In this document: one piece after another, positions 8,681-16,299 of the stretch
Layout of the letters: each line of letters opens with the position of its first letter
Position numbering within the stretch: position 1 is the stretch's first letter
NCBI RefSeq assembly: GCF_007991755.1
Contig: NZ_BJYY01000020.1
Location: forward strand, 1-57,037
DNA from: Cellulomonas aerilata
GTDB taxonomy: Bacteria > Actinomycetota > Actinomycetes > Actinomycetales > Cellulomonadaceae
Length of the DNA: 57,037 nucleotides
Reading direction: 5' to 3'
The notes under the pieces: generated by a model
Told to the model about the DNA's origin: nothing
The model's input: the letters and a program-made list of their open reading frames with translations, nothing else
The model's database searches: none
Translations under genes and position numbers: made by a program

Positions 8681-8703
8681 GAAAACGTTATCGAAAACGT
8701 TTG
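8681..8703. promoter_or_regulatory. Two LacI-type operators in the divergent xylan promoter
   Basis: Two copies of CGAAAACGTT start at 8680 and 8692, 12 bases apart. The first lies in near-palindromic GAAAACGTTATC; the second contains the perfect palindrome AAACGTTT (8695-8702). Both fit the LacI consensus with a central CG. The second site overlaps the first bases of TTGACA (8701-8706), so a bound repressor would cover the -35 box of the importer promoter and also lie just upstream of the regulator gene. Confidence 0.72.
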
Positions 8704-8706
8704 ACA
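8701..8706 (+). promoter_or_regulatory. -35 element of the importer operon promoter
   Basis: A perfect TTGACA lies 66 bases before the lipoprotein ATG and shares bases with the LacI operator. The -10 box 17-18 bases downstream (around 8724-8730) is weak, which suits a promoter dependent on repressor release and possibly other factors. Confidence 0.5.
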
Positions 8707-8771
8707 CTCCCAGATCGAGCATGTGATGCTCTTCGAGACTTGCCCGTCAACGACGACTAAGGACACTGACT

Positions 8772-10070
8772 ATGGCGCGGAACCGCGTTCTCTCGGCCGT
8801 GGCGCTGACCGCGGGTGTGGCCATGCTGGCCGCCTGTGGCGGCGGCGGCAGCGACACCGCAGCGGAGGGCTCCGACAGCGGGGACAACACCATCACCTGG
8901 TGGCACAACTCGAACAGCGACCCCGGCAAGGGCGTCTACGAGCAGGTGGCCAAGGACTTCGAGGCCGAGAACCCCGGCGTGACGATCGAGATCAGCGCCC
9001 TCGCGCACGAGGACATGCTGACCCGGCTCGACGCCGCCTTCCAGACCGGCGACACGCCGGACGTCTACATGGAGCGTGGCGGCGGCGAGCTCGCCGCTCA
9101 CGTCGAGGCCGGCCTGACCAAGGACATCACCGAGGACTCCGCCGAGGCGATCGAGAAGATCGGCGGCTCCGTCGCCGGGTGGCAGGTGGACGACAAGACG
9201 TACGCGCTGCCGTTCTCCGTCGGCGTCGTCGGCTTCTGGTACAACACCGAGCTCTTCACGCAGGCCGGGATCACCGAGGCCCCGACCACGATGGACGAGC
9301 TGTACGCCGCGATCGAGAAGCTGAAGGCCGCCGGCATCCAGCCGATCTCCGTCGGCGCGGGCGACAAGTGGCCCGCCGCGCACTACTGGTACTACTTCGC
9401 CCAGCGTGAGTGCAGCGAGGACGCCATGAGTGCCGCCACGACCGACGGCGACCTCTCCGACGAGTGCTTCGTGCGGGCCGGCGAGGACCTCGAGGAGCTC
9501 ATCGCCGCCGAGCCGTTCAACGAGGGCTTCCTGGCCACGCCGGCGCAGACCGGCCCGACCAGCGCGTCCGGCCTGCTGGCGACCGAGCAGGTCGCGATGG
9601 AGCTCGCCGGTCACTGGGAGCCCGGCGTGATGCAGGGGCTCACCGAGGACAAGCAGGGCCTGGGCGAGAAGACGGGCTGGTTCCCGTTCCCGGCCGTCGA
9701 GGGTGGCGAGGGTGACCCCGAGTCCGCCATGGGTGGCGGCGACGCGTGGGCCGTCTCGGCCGAGGCGCCGGACGCCGCGACCGACTTTGCGAACTACCTG
9801 CTCAGCGACGAGGTCCAGACCACGTTCGCCGAGAACAGCATGGGCCTGCCGACGAACCCGGCCGCGACCGGCTCCGTCGCCGACCCGGCGCTGGCCGACC
9901 TCCTCACGTACCGCGACGAGGAGGCGAGCAGTGTCCAGCTGTACCTGGACACGTACTTCGGCGAGAACGTCGGTGGCGCCATGAACGACGCCATCGCCCT
10001 GATGTTCGCCGGCGAGGCGAGCCCGCAGGACATCGTCGACGCGACCCAGACCGCTCTCGACAACGAGTGA
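8772..10070 (+). CDS. Sugar ABC transporter substrate-binding lipoprotein (BxlE-like)
   Basis: A 432-residue extracellular solute-binding protein of the family that feeds CUT1 oligosaccharide importers. The signal peptide ends in the lipobox LAAC with the lipid-bearing Cys at 22, so the protein is tethered to the outer membrane face. ITWWHNSN opens the mature domain, and aromatic-rich stretches (WYNTELF, HYWYYFAQ) are likely sugar-stacking sites. It is first gene of the operon, divergent from the LacI regulator, with both permeases and a beta-xylosidase downstream; xylobiose or short xylo-oligosaccharides are the likely ligands (inference). AAGGA precedes the ATG. Confidence 0.92.
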   Translation: MARNRVLSAVALTAGVAMLAACGGGGSDTAAEGSDSGDNTITWWHNSNSDPGKGVYEQVAKDFEAENPGVTIEISALAHEDMLTRLDAAFQTGDTPDVYMERGGGELAAHVEAGLTKDITEDSAEAIEKIGGSVAGWQVDDKTYALPFSVGVVGFWYNTELFTQAGITEAPTTMDELYAAIEKLKAAGIQPISVGAGDKWPAAHYWYYFAQRECSEDAMSAATTDGDLSDECFVRAGEDLEELIAAEPFNEGFLATPAQTGPTSASGLLATEQVAMELAGHWEPGVMQGLTEDKQGLGEKTGWFPFPAVEGGEGDPESAMGGGDAWAVSAEAPDAATDFANYLLSDEVQTTFAENSMGLPTNPAATGSVADPALADLLTYRDEEASSVQLYLDTYFGENVGGAMNDAIALMFAGEASPQDIVDATQTALDNE

Positions 10071-10074
10071 TGAC

Positions 10075-11121
10075 ATGGCGGACGACCTGACGGCGCGTTC
10101 GACCAGCACCGGGGCCGTCGCTGCCACCCCTCGCGACGCACGCGCCGCCGACCTGGCTCCGGCCAGGTCGGCGGCGGGTGCCGTGGGGGGACAGCGGCGT
10201 CGCCGCCGATCGGTCTCCAGCAACGCGCGCAAGCGCCTGGAGATCGCCTTCTTCGTCGCGCCGGCTCTTGCGCTGTTCGTCCTCTTCGTCGTGGTCCCGG
10301 TCGTCCAGGCCGTGCGGTACTCCACCTACAAGTGGAACGGTCTGGGCCCGATGGACGACTTCGTCGGGCTGGACAACTACACGCAGGCGCTCCGCGACAC
10401 CGTGTTCACCGACGCGGTGATGCACAACCTGATCATCATCGTGCTGTCGATCATCATCCAGCTGCCGCTCGGGCTGGCCATCGCCCTGCTCCTGAACCGG
10501 GAGATCTGGGGGCGCACGGCGCTGCGGGTCATCATCTTCGTCCCGTACGTGCTGGCCGAGGTCGTCGCCGGCGTCGTCTGGCTCATGCTGCTCCAGCCCA
10601 ACGGCGTCATCGACGCGATGTTCGACGCCGTCGGTCTGGGTGGCCTCACCCAGCTCTGGCTCGGTGACCCCGACGTGGCGCTGGGCACGGTCATGGTCGT
10701 GCTCACGTGGAAGTACCTGGGTCTGGCGATCATCCTTTTCCTCGCGGGCCTCCAGGGTGTCTCCGCGGACCTGTACGAGGCGGCGCAGCTCGACGGCGCC
10801 TCCTGGTGGCAGGTGCAGCGCCGGATCACCATCCCGCTGCTCGGCCCGACCATCCGCACCTGGGGCTTCCTGTCGATCATCGGCGCGCTCCAGCTGTTCG
10901 ACATGGTCTGGATCCTCACCGGTGGCGGTCCGGCCAACTCGACGATGACGATGGCCACGTACCTCATCAACCAGGGCACGAACCGGAGCCTCTACGGCTA
11001 CGCCTCCGCGGTCGCCGTGATCCTCTTCGTCATCTCGCTCATCATCGCGGCGCTGTACCAGTACCTGGTGCTCCGTCGCGACAACCCGCAAGCCCCCAAG
11101 CCGAGGAAGGCGAAGGCATGA
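10075..11121 (+). CDS. Sugar ABC transporter permease, MalF-type (BxlF-like)
   Basis: A 348-residue inner-membrane permease of the CUT1 family with about six membrane helices from residue 60 onward. The EAA loop that contacts the ATPase is EAAQLDGASWWQVQRRITIP near 234-253. The N-terminal 55 residues are a charged, Arg-rich cytoplasmic tail. It starts four bases after the lipoprotein stop and overlaps the next permease start (ATGA), so the three are translated together. No ATPase gene is in the operon, as in many actinobacteria where a shared MsiK-type ATPase encoded elsewhere powers several importers. Confidence 0.93.
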   Translation: MADDLTARSTSTGAVAATPRDARAADLAPARSAAGAVGGQRRRRRSVSSNARKRLEIAFFVAPALALFVLFVVVPVVQAVRYSTYKWNGLGPMDDFVGLDNYTQALRDTVFTDAVMHNLIIIVLSIIIQLPLGLAIALLLNREIWGRTALRVIIFVPYVLAEVVAGVVWLMLLQPNGVIDAMFDAVGLGGLTQLWLGDPDVALGTVMVVLTWKYLGLAIILFLAGLQGVSADLYEAAQLDGASWWQVQRRITIPLLGPTIRTWGFLSIIGALQLFDMVWILTGGGPANSTMTMATYLINQGTNRSLYGYASAVAVILFVISLIIAALYQYLVLRRDNPQAPKPRKAKA

Positions 11122-12011
11122 GCGCTCCCACGTTCACCCCGGCGACGGGCCGTCCGGCGCTCCTCGAGGACCCGCCGCCCCGCCGCGGCAAGGGCTTCAG
11201 CGGCGGCAACGTCGCGATCTACGCGATCGCCCTGATCGTCGTGGTCGCCACCCTCGGGCCCGTCATCTACGCGATCCTCGGTGGCTTCCGGTCCAACCCC
11301 CAGCTGGCCGCGGACCCCGTCGGCCTGCCGGACCCGTGGATCATCACCAACTACGTCAACGTGCTCACGTCGCCGGAGTTCTGGCGCTACGCCCTCAACT
11401 CCACGGTCGTCGCCCTCATCACCACGGCGCTGGTGGCGGTCTTCGGCGTGATGGCGGCGTACCCGCTGGCGCGCTACGACTTCAAGGGTCGCGGCCTGCT
11501 GACCACGGTCTTCACCCTCGGGCTGCTCTTCCCGCTGACGGTCGCGATCATCCCGCTGTTCCTGATGATCCGGGACCTGAACCTCACCAACAGCTTCTGG
11601 GGCGTCGCGCTGCCGCAGGCGGCGTTCTCGCTGCCGATGACGATCGTCATCCTGCGGCCGTTCCTCATGGCCCTGCCGAAGGAGCTGGAGGAGGCGGCCC
11701 AGCTCGACGGGACGTCGCGGATCGGCTTCTTCTGGCGGATCCTGCTGCCGCTGTCGGGGCCCGCGATGGTGACGGTCGGCGTGCTCGCGTTCGTGGCGTC
11801 GTGGAACTCCTACCTGCTGCCGCTGCTGATCCTCAACGACCCGGCGGCGCAGACCTTGCCGCTCGGTGTCGCCGGGTTCTCCAGCGAGCACGCGCAGGAC
11901 ACCGCAGGCGTCCTGGCGTTCACGTCGCTGGCGATGATCCCGGCGCTGATCTTCTTCCTCGCGATGGAGAAGCGGATCGTCAACGGCCTCCAGGGTGCCG
12001 TCAAGGGCTGA
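11118..12011 (+). CDS. Sugar ABC transporter permease, MalG-type (BxlG-like)
   Basis: A 297-residue partner permease with six membrane helices. Its EAA loop, EAAQLDGTSRIGFFWRILLP, lies near residue 192. The ATG overlaps the stop of the upstream permease by four bases (ATGA), indicating translational coupling and equal production. With the upstream permease it forms the membrane channel of the oligosaccharide importer. It is followed after 185 bases by the GH3 gene, across a hairpin and a 15-bp repeat tract. Confidence 0.93.
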   Translation: MSAPTFTPATGRPALLEDPPPRRGKGFSGGNVAIYAIALIVVVATLGPVIYAILGGFRSNPQLAADPVGLPDPWIITNYVNVLTSPEFWRYALNSTVVALITTALVAVFGVMAAYPLARYDFKGRGLLTTVFTLGLLFPLTVAIIPLFLMIRDLNLTNSFWGVALPQAAFSLPMTIVILRPFLMALPKELEEAAQLDGTSRIGFFWRILLPLSGPAMVTVGVLAFVASWNSYLLPLLILNDPAAQTLPLGVAGFSSEHAQDTAGVLAFTSLAMIPALIFFLAMEKRIVNGLQGAVKG

Positions 12012-12036
12012 CCCGCCCGCTCTGCACTGCCCAGCC

Positions 12037-12070
12037 CGGCGGCCGGCGCGCACCCCGCGCCCGGCCGCCG
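12037..12070 (+). terminator. Intercistronic GC-rich hairpin after the permease
   Basis: CGGCGGCCGGCGCG (12037-12050) pairs with 12056-12070 across a five-base loop with one bulged C. It begins 26 bases after the permease stop and precedes the beta-xylosidase in the same direction. There is no U-tract. It may act as a partial terminator or mRNA stabiliser that sets importer and enzyme levels apart. Confidence 0.45.
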
Positions 12071-12110
12071 TGCTGTTGGGGCCCGCGCACGTCCGGCGCG
12101 CCCCGTGGCG

Positions 12111-12184
12111 CCTCTGCCCGTCCACGCTCAGCCTGTCCACGTTCTGCCCGTCCACGCTCTGCCCGTCCACGTTCTGCCCGTCCA
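12111..12184. repeat. 15-bp tandem repeat in the leader of the GH3 gene
   Basis: Four full units of GTCCACGYTCTGCCC (12120-12179, the first diverged), with partial copies on both sides, stop two bases before the AAGGAG ribosome site of the GH3 gene. It is non-coding in any credible frame. Copy number could change leader length and so translation or readthrough. The same 15-bp period is seen in unrelated repeats at 23201-23260 and 40311-40380. Confidence 0.85.
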
Positions 12185-12196
12185 AGGAGACGACCT

Positions 12197-14653
12197 GTGA
12201 CTGCCCCAGCCATCCCCGGGGTGACGCGCCCTGCCCGCTCGGGCGAGTCGCTGCCTGCGATGCCGGAGGTGTCCGAGCGCGTGCGCGAGCTGCACGCCCG
12301 GATGACCCTCGACGAGAAGCTCGCCCAGATCGTCGGCTACTGGCTCGACCAGAACGGCCTCGTCGCCCCCATGCAGGGGGAGATGGCCGCCGGGCAGGGG
12401 TCCGGCAAGCTGGCCGAGATCACCGAGCACGGGCTGGGCCACTACACGCGGGTGTACGGCACGCGTCCCGTGGACCCGGTCGACCGGGCCGCGTGGCTGT
12501 GGGCCGAGCAGCGCCGGCTCAAGCGGGAGACCCGCCTGGGCATCCCGGCGCTCGTCCACGAGGAGTGCCTCACCGGACTGGCCGCCTGGAAGGCCGCCAC
12601 GTTCCCGACGCCGCTCGCCTGGGGTGCGTCCTTCGACCCGGAGGTGGTCGAGGAGATGGCCGTCGCGATCGGTGAGTCGATGCGTGAGCTCGGCATCCAC
12701 CAGGGGCTGGCCCCCGTCCTCGACGTCGTCCGCGACCCCCGGTGGGGCCGGGTCGACGAGTGCATCGCCGAGGACCCCTACGTGGTCGGCACCCTCGCGA
12801 CCGCCTACGTGCGCGGGCTGCAGTCGACCGGCGTGCACGCGACGCTCAAGCACTTCGTCGGGTACTCCGGCTCGCGCTCGGGGCGCAACCACGCCCCGGT
12901 GTCCGCCGGGCCGCGTGAGATCGCCGACGTCTTCCTCCCGCCGTTCGAGATGGCGGTGGTCGAGGGGGGCGTCCGGTCGGTCATGAACTCCTACACCGAC
13001 GTGGACGGCATCCCCATGGCGTCCAGCACCGAGTACCTCACCGAGCTGCTCCGCGAGAGGTGGGGCTTCGACGGCGTCGTCGTGGCCGACTACTTCGCGG
13101 TCGCGTTCCTCGAGGTGATGCACGGCGTCGCCCGCGACCGGGCGGAGGCGGCCGAGCTGGCGCTGACCGCCGGGATCGACGTCGAGCTGCCGGTCGGCGA
13201 CGCGTACCTGGAGCCGCTGGCCGAGGCCGTCCGCACCGGCCGGGTGTCCGAGGGTCTGGTGGACCGCGCGGTCCTGCGCGCCCTCAAGCAGAAGGAGGAG
13301 CTCGGGCTGCTGGAGCCGGGCGCCTTCGAGGACGAGCCGCCGGCACACGTCGACCTGGACACCCCGCGCCACCGCGACATCGCCCGTCGTCTCGCGGAGG
13401 AGTCGGTCGTGCTCCTGTCCAACGACGGCCTGCTCCCGCTGCGGCTCACGGACCCCGCTGCGCGCGTCGCCGTCATCGGCCCGAACGCGCACCGGTCCGA
13501 GGCGCTGATGGGCTGCTACTCCTTCGCGAACCACGTCCTCGCCCACCACCCCGAGTTCCCCATCGCCGTCGAGATGCCCACGGTGCTGGAGGCGCTCGGC
13601 CGGGAGAGCCTGGGCGGCGCCGACCCGGCGTCCGGGCCCGAGCTGGTGTACGCCCAGGGCTGCGAGGTCGAGGGCGACACCTCGGGCTTCGCCGAGGCGG
13701 TCGCCGCCGCCGAGGGCGCGGACGTCGCCGTCGTGGTCGTCGGCGACCAGGCCGGGCTGTTCGGCCGCGGGACGGTCGGCGAGGGCAACGACACGCTGTC
13801 CCTGGACCTGCCGGGGGTGCAGCGCCAGCTGGTCGAGGCGGTCGTCGCGACCGGGACGCCGGTCGTCATGGTCGTCCTCACCGGACGCCCCTACGCCATC
13901 GAGTGGGCCCTGGACGGCGACGCCCGCCCGAGCGCCGTCCTGCAGGCCTTCTTCCCGGGTGAGGAGGGCGGCACCGCGATCGCCGGGGTGCTCTCCGGGC
14001 GGGTCAACCCGTCGGGTCGCCTCCCCGTGTCCCTGCCGCGCGACGCCGGCGCCCAGCCGTACACCTACCTGCACCCGATCCTGGGTGGCCCCTCCGAGGT
14101 GACCTCGACGGACTCCACCCCGACGCGGCCGTTCGGCTTCGGGCTGTCGTACACCGAGTTCGCGTACGGCGACCTGGAGGTCGACCCCGAGGTCAGCGCC
14201 GGCTCCTCCTTCACCGCGACGGTGACCGTCACCAACGCCGGCGGGGTCCGCGGCGCCGACGTCGTTCAGCTCTACGGGCGCGACGTGCACGGGTCCGTGG
14301 CGCGGCCGGTCGTGCAGCTGCTCGGCTACGCCCGGGTCACGCTGGAGCCGGGGGAGTCCGCGACGGTCACGTTCACGGTGCCGACGCAGCGGTTCGCCTT
14401 CTCCGACCGGTCCATGACGCGAGTCGTGGAGCCGGGCGACGCGCAGGTGTGGGTCGGCTCGCACGCCTCCGCCTCGCGGGTCGAGGTGGCCGAGGAGGCG
14501 ACGAACGGGGCGATCCGCAACGAGCGCGCCGCCGCGGAGCGCGCGATCCCGGGCACCGCGACGAGCCGTGCGCTCGTCACGGTCACGGGCCCGCTGCACC
14601 GGGTCGCCCTGAGCGACCCCCGCCGGGTGACCGTGCAGGTCGCCCGCACCTGA
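12197..14653 (+). CDS. Glycoside hydrolase family 3, probable beta-xylosidase (BxlA-like)
   Basis: An 818-residue GH3 enzyme that removes single sugars from the non-reducing ends of oligosaccharides. It has the N-terminal barrel (about 25-330), the alpha/beta sandwich domain (about 390-610) and a C-terminal fibronectin-III-like domain (about 660-740). The nucleophile is Asp298 in VVVADYFAV; this motif and the HEECLTG stretch resemble GH3 beta-xylosidases more than beta-glucosidases. No signal peptide, hence cytoplasmic. The GTG start has AAGGAGA seven bases upstream; the frame is open further back, but only through the repeat tract and the permease gene. It is last gene of the importer operon and would release xylose from imported xylobiose. 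Confidence 0.9.
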   Translation: MTAPAIPGVTRPARSGESLPAMPEVSERVRELHARMTLDEKLAQIVGYWLDQNGLVAPMQGEMAAGQGSGKLAEITEHGLGHYTRVYGTRPVDPVDRAAWLWAEQRRLKRETRLGIPALVHEECLTGLAAWKAATFPTPLAWGASFDPEVVEEMAVAIGESMRELGIHQGLAPVLDVVRDPRWGRVDECIAEDPYVVGTLATAYVRGLQSTGVHATLKHFVGYSGSRSGRNHAPVSAGPREIADVFLPPFEMAVVEGGVRSVMNSYTDVDGIPMASSTEYLTELLRERWGFDGVVVADYFAVAFLEVMHGVARDRAEAAELALTAGIDVELPVGDAYLEPLAEAVRTGRVSEGLVDRAVLRALKQKEELGLLEPGAFEDEPPAHVDLDTPRHRDIARRLAEESVVLLSNDGLLPLRLTDPAARVAVIGPNAHRSEALMGCYSFANHVLAHHPEFPIAVEMPTVLEALGRESLGGADPASGPELVYAQGCEVEGDTSGFAEAVAAAEGADVAVVVVGDQAGLFGRGTVGEGNDTLSLDLPGVQRQLVEAVVATGTPVVMVVLTGRPYAIEWALDGDARPSAVLQAFFPGEEGGTAIAGVLSGRVNPSGRLPVSLPRDAGAQPYTYLHPILGGPSEVTSTDSTPTRPFGFGLSYTEFAYGDLEVDPEVSAGSSFTATVTVTNAGGVRGADVVQLYGRDVHGSVARPVVQLLGYARVTLEPGESATVTFTVPTQRFAFSDRSMTRVVEPGDAQVWVGSHASASRVEVAEEATNGAIRNERAAAERAIPGTATSRALVTVTGPLHRVALSDPRRVTVQVART

Positions 14654-14659
14654 CGTGAC

Positions 14660-14696
14660 GGGTCCGGCCCGGCCGGGGACGGCCGGGCCTGGACCC
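14660..14696 (+). terminator. Hairpin terminator of the importer/beta-xylosidase operon
   Basis: A 16-bp stem starting six bases after the GH3 stop: GGGTCCGGCCCGGCCG (14660-14675) pairs with 14680-14696 around a GGGA loop, with one bulged T. There is no U-tract, as is common in high-GC actinobacteria. Confidence 0.75.
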
Positions 14697-14786
14697 TGCG
14701 CGCCGAGCCGGGCGCGGCCGCCGAGCGCGTCGAGCCCGACCTGGCCGCCGCACCCGGCCGAGCCGGGCGCGCCGGCCCGGGGCCCG

Positions 14787-15029
14787 TCAGGTCGGCTCGT
14801 CGTCCGTCCGGAACCCGATCGCCTTGTGGCTGCCGTCGCAGTACGGCTTGATGCCGGACGCGCCGCACCGGCACAGCGCCACGGTGCTGCGCCGCCGGGG
14901 CGCCGGCTCGCCGGACGCCAGCAGGATCTCCACGTCGCCGCGCACGAGCAGCGGACCATGCGGGCAGGCGGTGACGCTCGCCCACCCCGCCGGTCGGGTG
15001 GAGGTCGTCGGCAGGTCGTCCGGGGCCAT
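14787..15029 (-). CDS. CDGSH iron-sulfur domain protein
   Basis: An 80-residue protein with the full CDGSH signature CRCGASGIKPYCDGSH (residues 53-68). Cys53, Cys55, Cys64 and His68 are the expected 3Cys:1His ligands of a [2Fe-2S] cluster. The N-terminal half (GPLLVRGDVEI) is the conserved strand region of bacterial single-CDGSH proteins. No signal or membrane segment, so a soluble cytoplasmic redox or cluster-transfer protein. It is divergent from a haem-oxygenase-like metal oxidase, with a shared 204-base promoter region. The family electron partner is unknown; pairing with the neighbour is inference. Confidence 0.9.
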   Translation of the reverse strand: MAPDDLPTTSTRPAGWASVTACPHGPLLVRGDVEILLASGEPAPRRRSTVALCRCGASGIKPYCDGSHKAIGFRTDDEPT

Positions 15030-15233
15030 GCCCGTCAGTCAACCCGCCCGCGTGCCCGGGCGCTCACCGAGGCGCCGCGCCGGTCCGCACGAACGGGCCC
15101 GAGCGCTCCGGCGAGCGCGCGCGCCGCGCAGCGCCGACGATGGACGGGGAGTCGGTGCCCCGTGGCACCGTGTCCCGCCGAACCGGACGCGCGCGCCGGG
15201 ACGCGTCCGCGAGCACAGCCAGGAGGAGACCGC

Positions 15234-16265
15234 ATGCGACCGCCCGCCCCCCGAGGACCCGTGAGCGTCGCCCTGCTCGAGGCGCTGCAGGGTGCCCCGG
15301 CACCGGTGCCCGGTGTGCAGGCCGCGGTCGACGGCGCTCTGGCCGCCACCACCGACGTGCTCGCCGACGAGGACCTGCAGCTGTCCCTGTCCGTGCTCTA
15401 CGAGCTCCACTACCGCGGCGTCGACGGCGTGGACGAGTCCTGGGAGTGGCAGCCGGACCTGCTGCGCGTGCGCGGCGACGTCGAGCGCGCGTTCGAGGCG
15501 GCCCTGCGCGACGTGGTGCCCGTCCCGGCGAGCCAGGCGCGCACCGCCGCGGAGGTCGCGCAGGCCCTCTTCGACCTGACCGCGGCCGACACCGGCCCGA
15601 GCGTCTCGACGTACCTGGCCAAGCACGCGACCGACGAGCAGGCCCACGAGTTCGTCGTGCAGCGCTCGATCTACCACCTCAAGGAGTCCGACCCGCACAG
15701 CTGGGCGCTCCCGCGCCTGTCCGGACGGCCCAAGTCCGCGCTGATCGAGATTCAGGCGGACGAGTACGGCGGTGGGCGGCCCGGCCACATCCACTCCGAG
15801 CTGTTCGCCGGGACGATGCGTGCCCTGGGCCTGGACGACGCCTACGGCGCGTACCTGGACCGGGTGCCCGCGCTGACGCTCGCGTCGGCGAACGTCCTGA
15901 GCTTGTTCGGGCTGCACCGGCGGCTGCGCGGCGCGATCGTCGGGCACCTGGCGGCGTTCGAGATGACGTCGTCCCTGCCGTGCCGCCGCTACGCCAACGG
16001 CTTCCGCCGGCTCGGGTACGGCACCGACGTCACCTTCTACTACGACGAGCACGTCGAGGCCGACGCGGTGCACGAGCAGATCGCCGGCCGTGACCTGGCC
16101 GGCGCGCTGGCCGAGCTCGAGCCGGCCGTGCGCGACGACGTGCTGTGGGGCGCGGCCATCTACCTCGCGGTGGACGGCCGCGCGGGGGCGGAAATGCTGG
16201 CGGCCTGGCAGGACGGACGAACCTCCCTGCGCAGCCCCGACCCGGTGGGAGCGGCCGGCCGCTGA
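15234..16265 (+). CDS. Iron-containing redox enzyme family protein (haem-oxygenase-like fold)
   Basis: A 343-residue protein of the haem-oxygenase-like metal oxidase superfamily. Helical segments carry clustered Glu/His pairs: DEQAHEF (134-140), EIQADEYGGGRPGHIHSE (172-189) and DEHVEADAVHE (271-281). These fit the carboxylate/His ligand pattern of di-iron members of this fold such as UndA and SznF. The substrate is unknown; relatives do oxygenative C-C cleavage, N-oxygenation or desaturation. The ATG follows a near-perfect AGGAGG, so the start is firm; the open frame upstream has no such support. The divergent CDGSH protein is a natural candidate electron donor. The stop codon lies in the loop of a terminator hairpin. 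Confidence 0.85.
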   Translation: MRPPAPRGPVSVALLEALQGAPAPVPGVQAAVDGALAATTDVLADEDLQLSLSVLYELHYRGVDGVDESWEWQPDLLRVRGDVERAFEAALRDVVPVPASQARTAAEVAQALFDLTAADTGPSVSTYLAKHATDEQAHEFVVQRSIYHLKESDPHSWALPRLSGRPKSALIEIQADEYGGGRPGHIHSELFAGTMRALGLDDAYGAYLDRVPALTLASANVLSLFGLHRRLRGAIVGHLAAFEMTSSLPCRRYANGFRRLGYGTDVTFYYDEHVEADAVHEQIAGRDLAGALAELEPAVRDDVLWGAAIYLAVDGRAGAEMLAAWQDGRTSLRSPDPVGAAGR

Positions 16266-16281
16266 CCGGCCGGCCGCTCCC
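16247..16281. terminator. Bidirectional hairpin between convergent genes
   Basis: A 14-bp perfect stem, GGGAGCGGCCGGCC (16247-16260) with 16268-16281, loop GCTGACC. The loop holds the stop codon of the metal oxidase. It lies 18 bases past the stop of the convergent beta-propeller gene and can serve both. Confidence 0.75.
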
Positions 16282-16299
16282 GGGCTGCGTGCCGCGGGG

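Noticed and set aside
12111-12184. CRISPR-like array
   Set aside because: Units are directly adjacent 15-mers with no spacers, and no cas gene is near.
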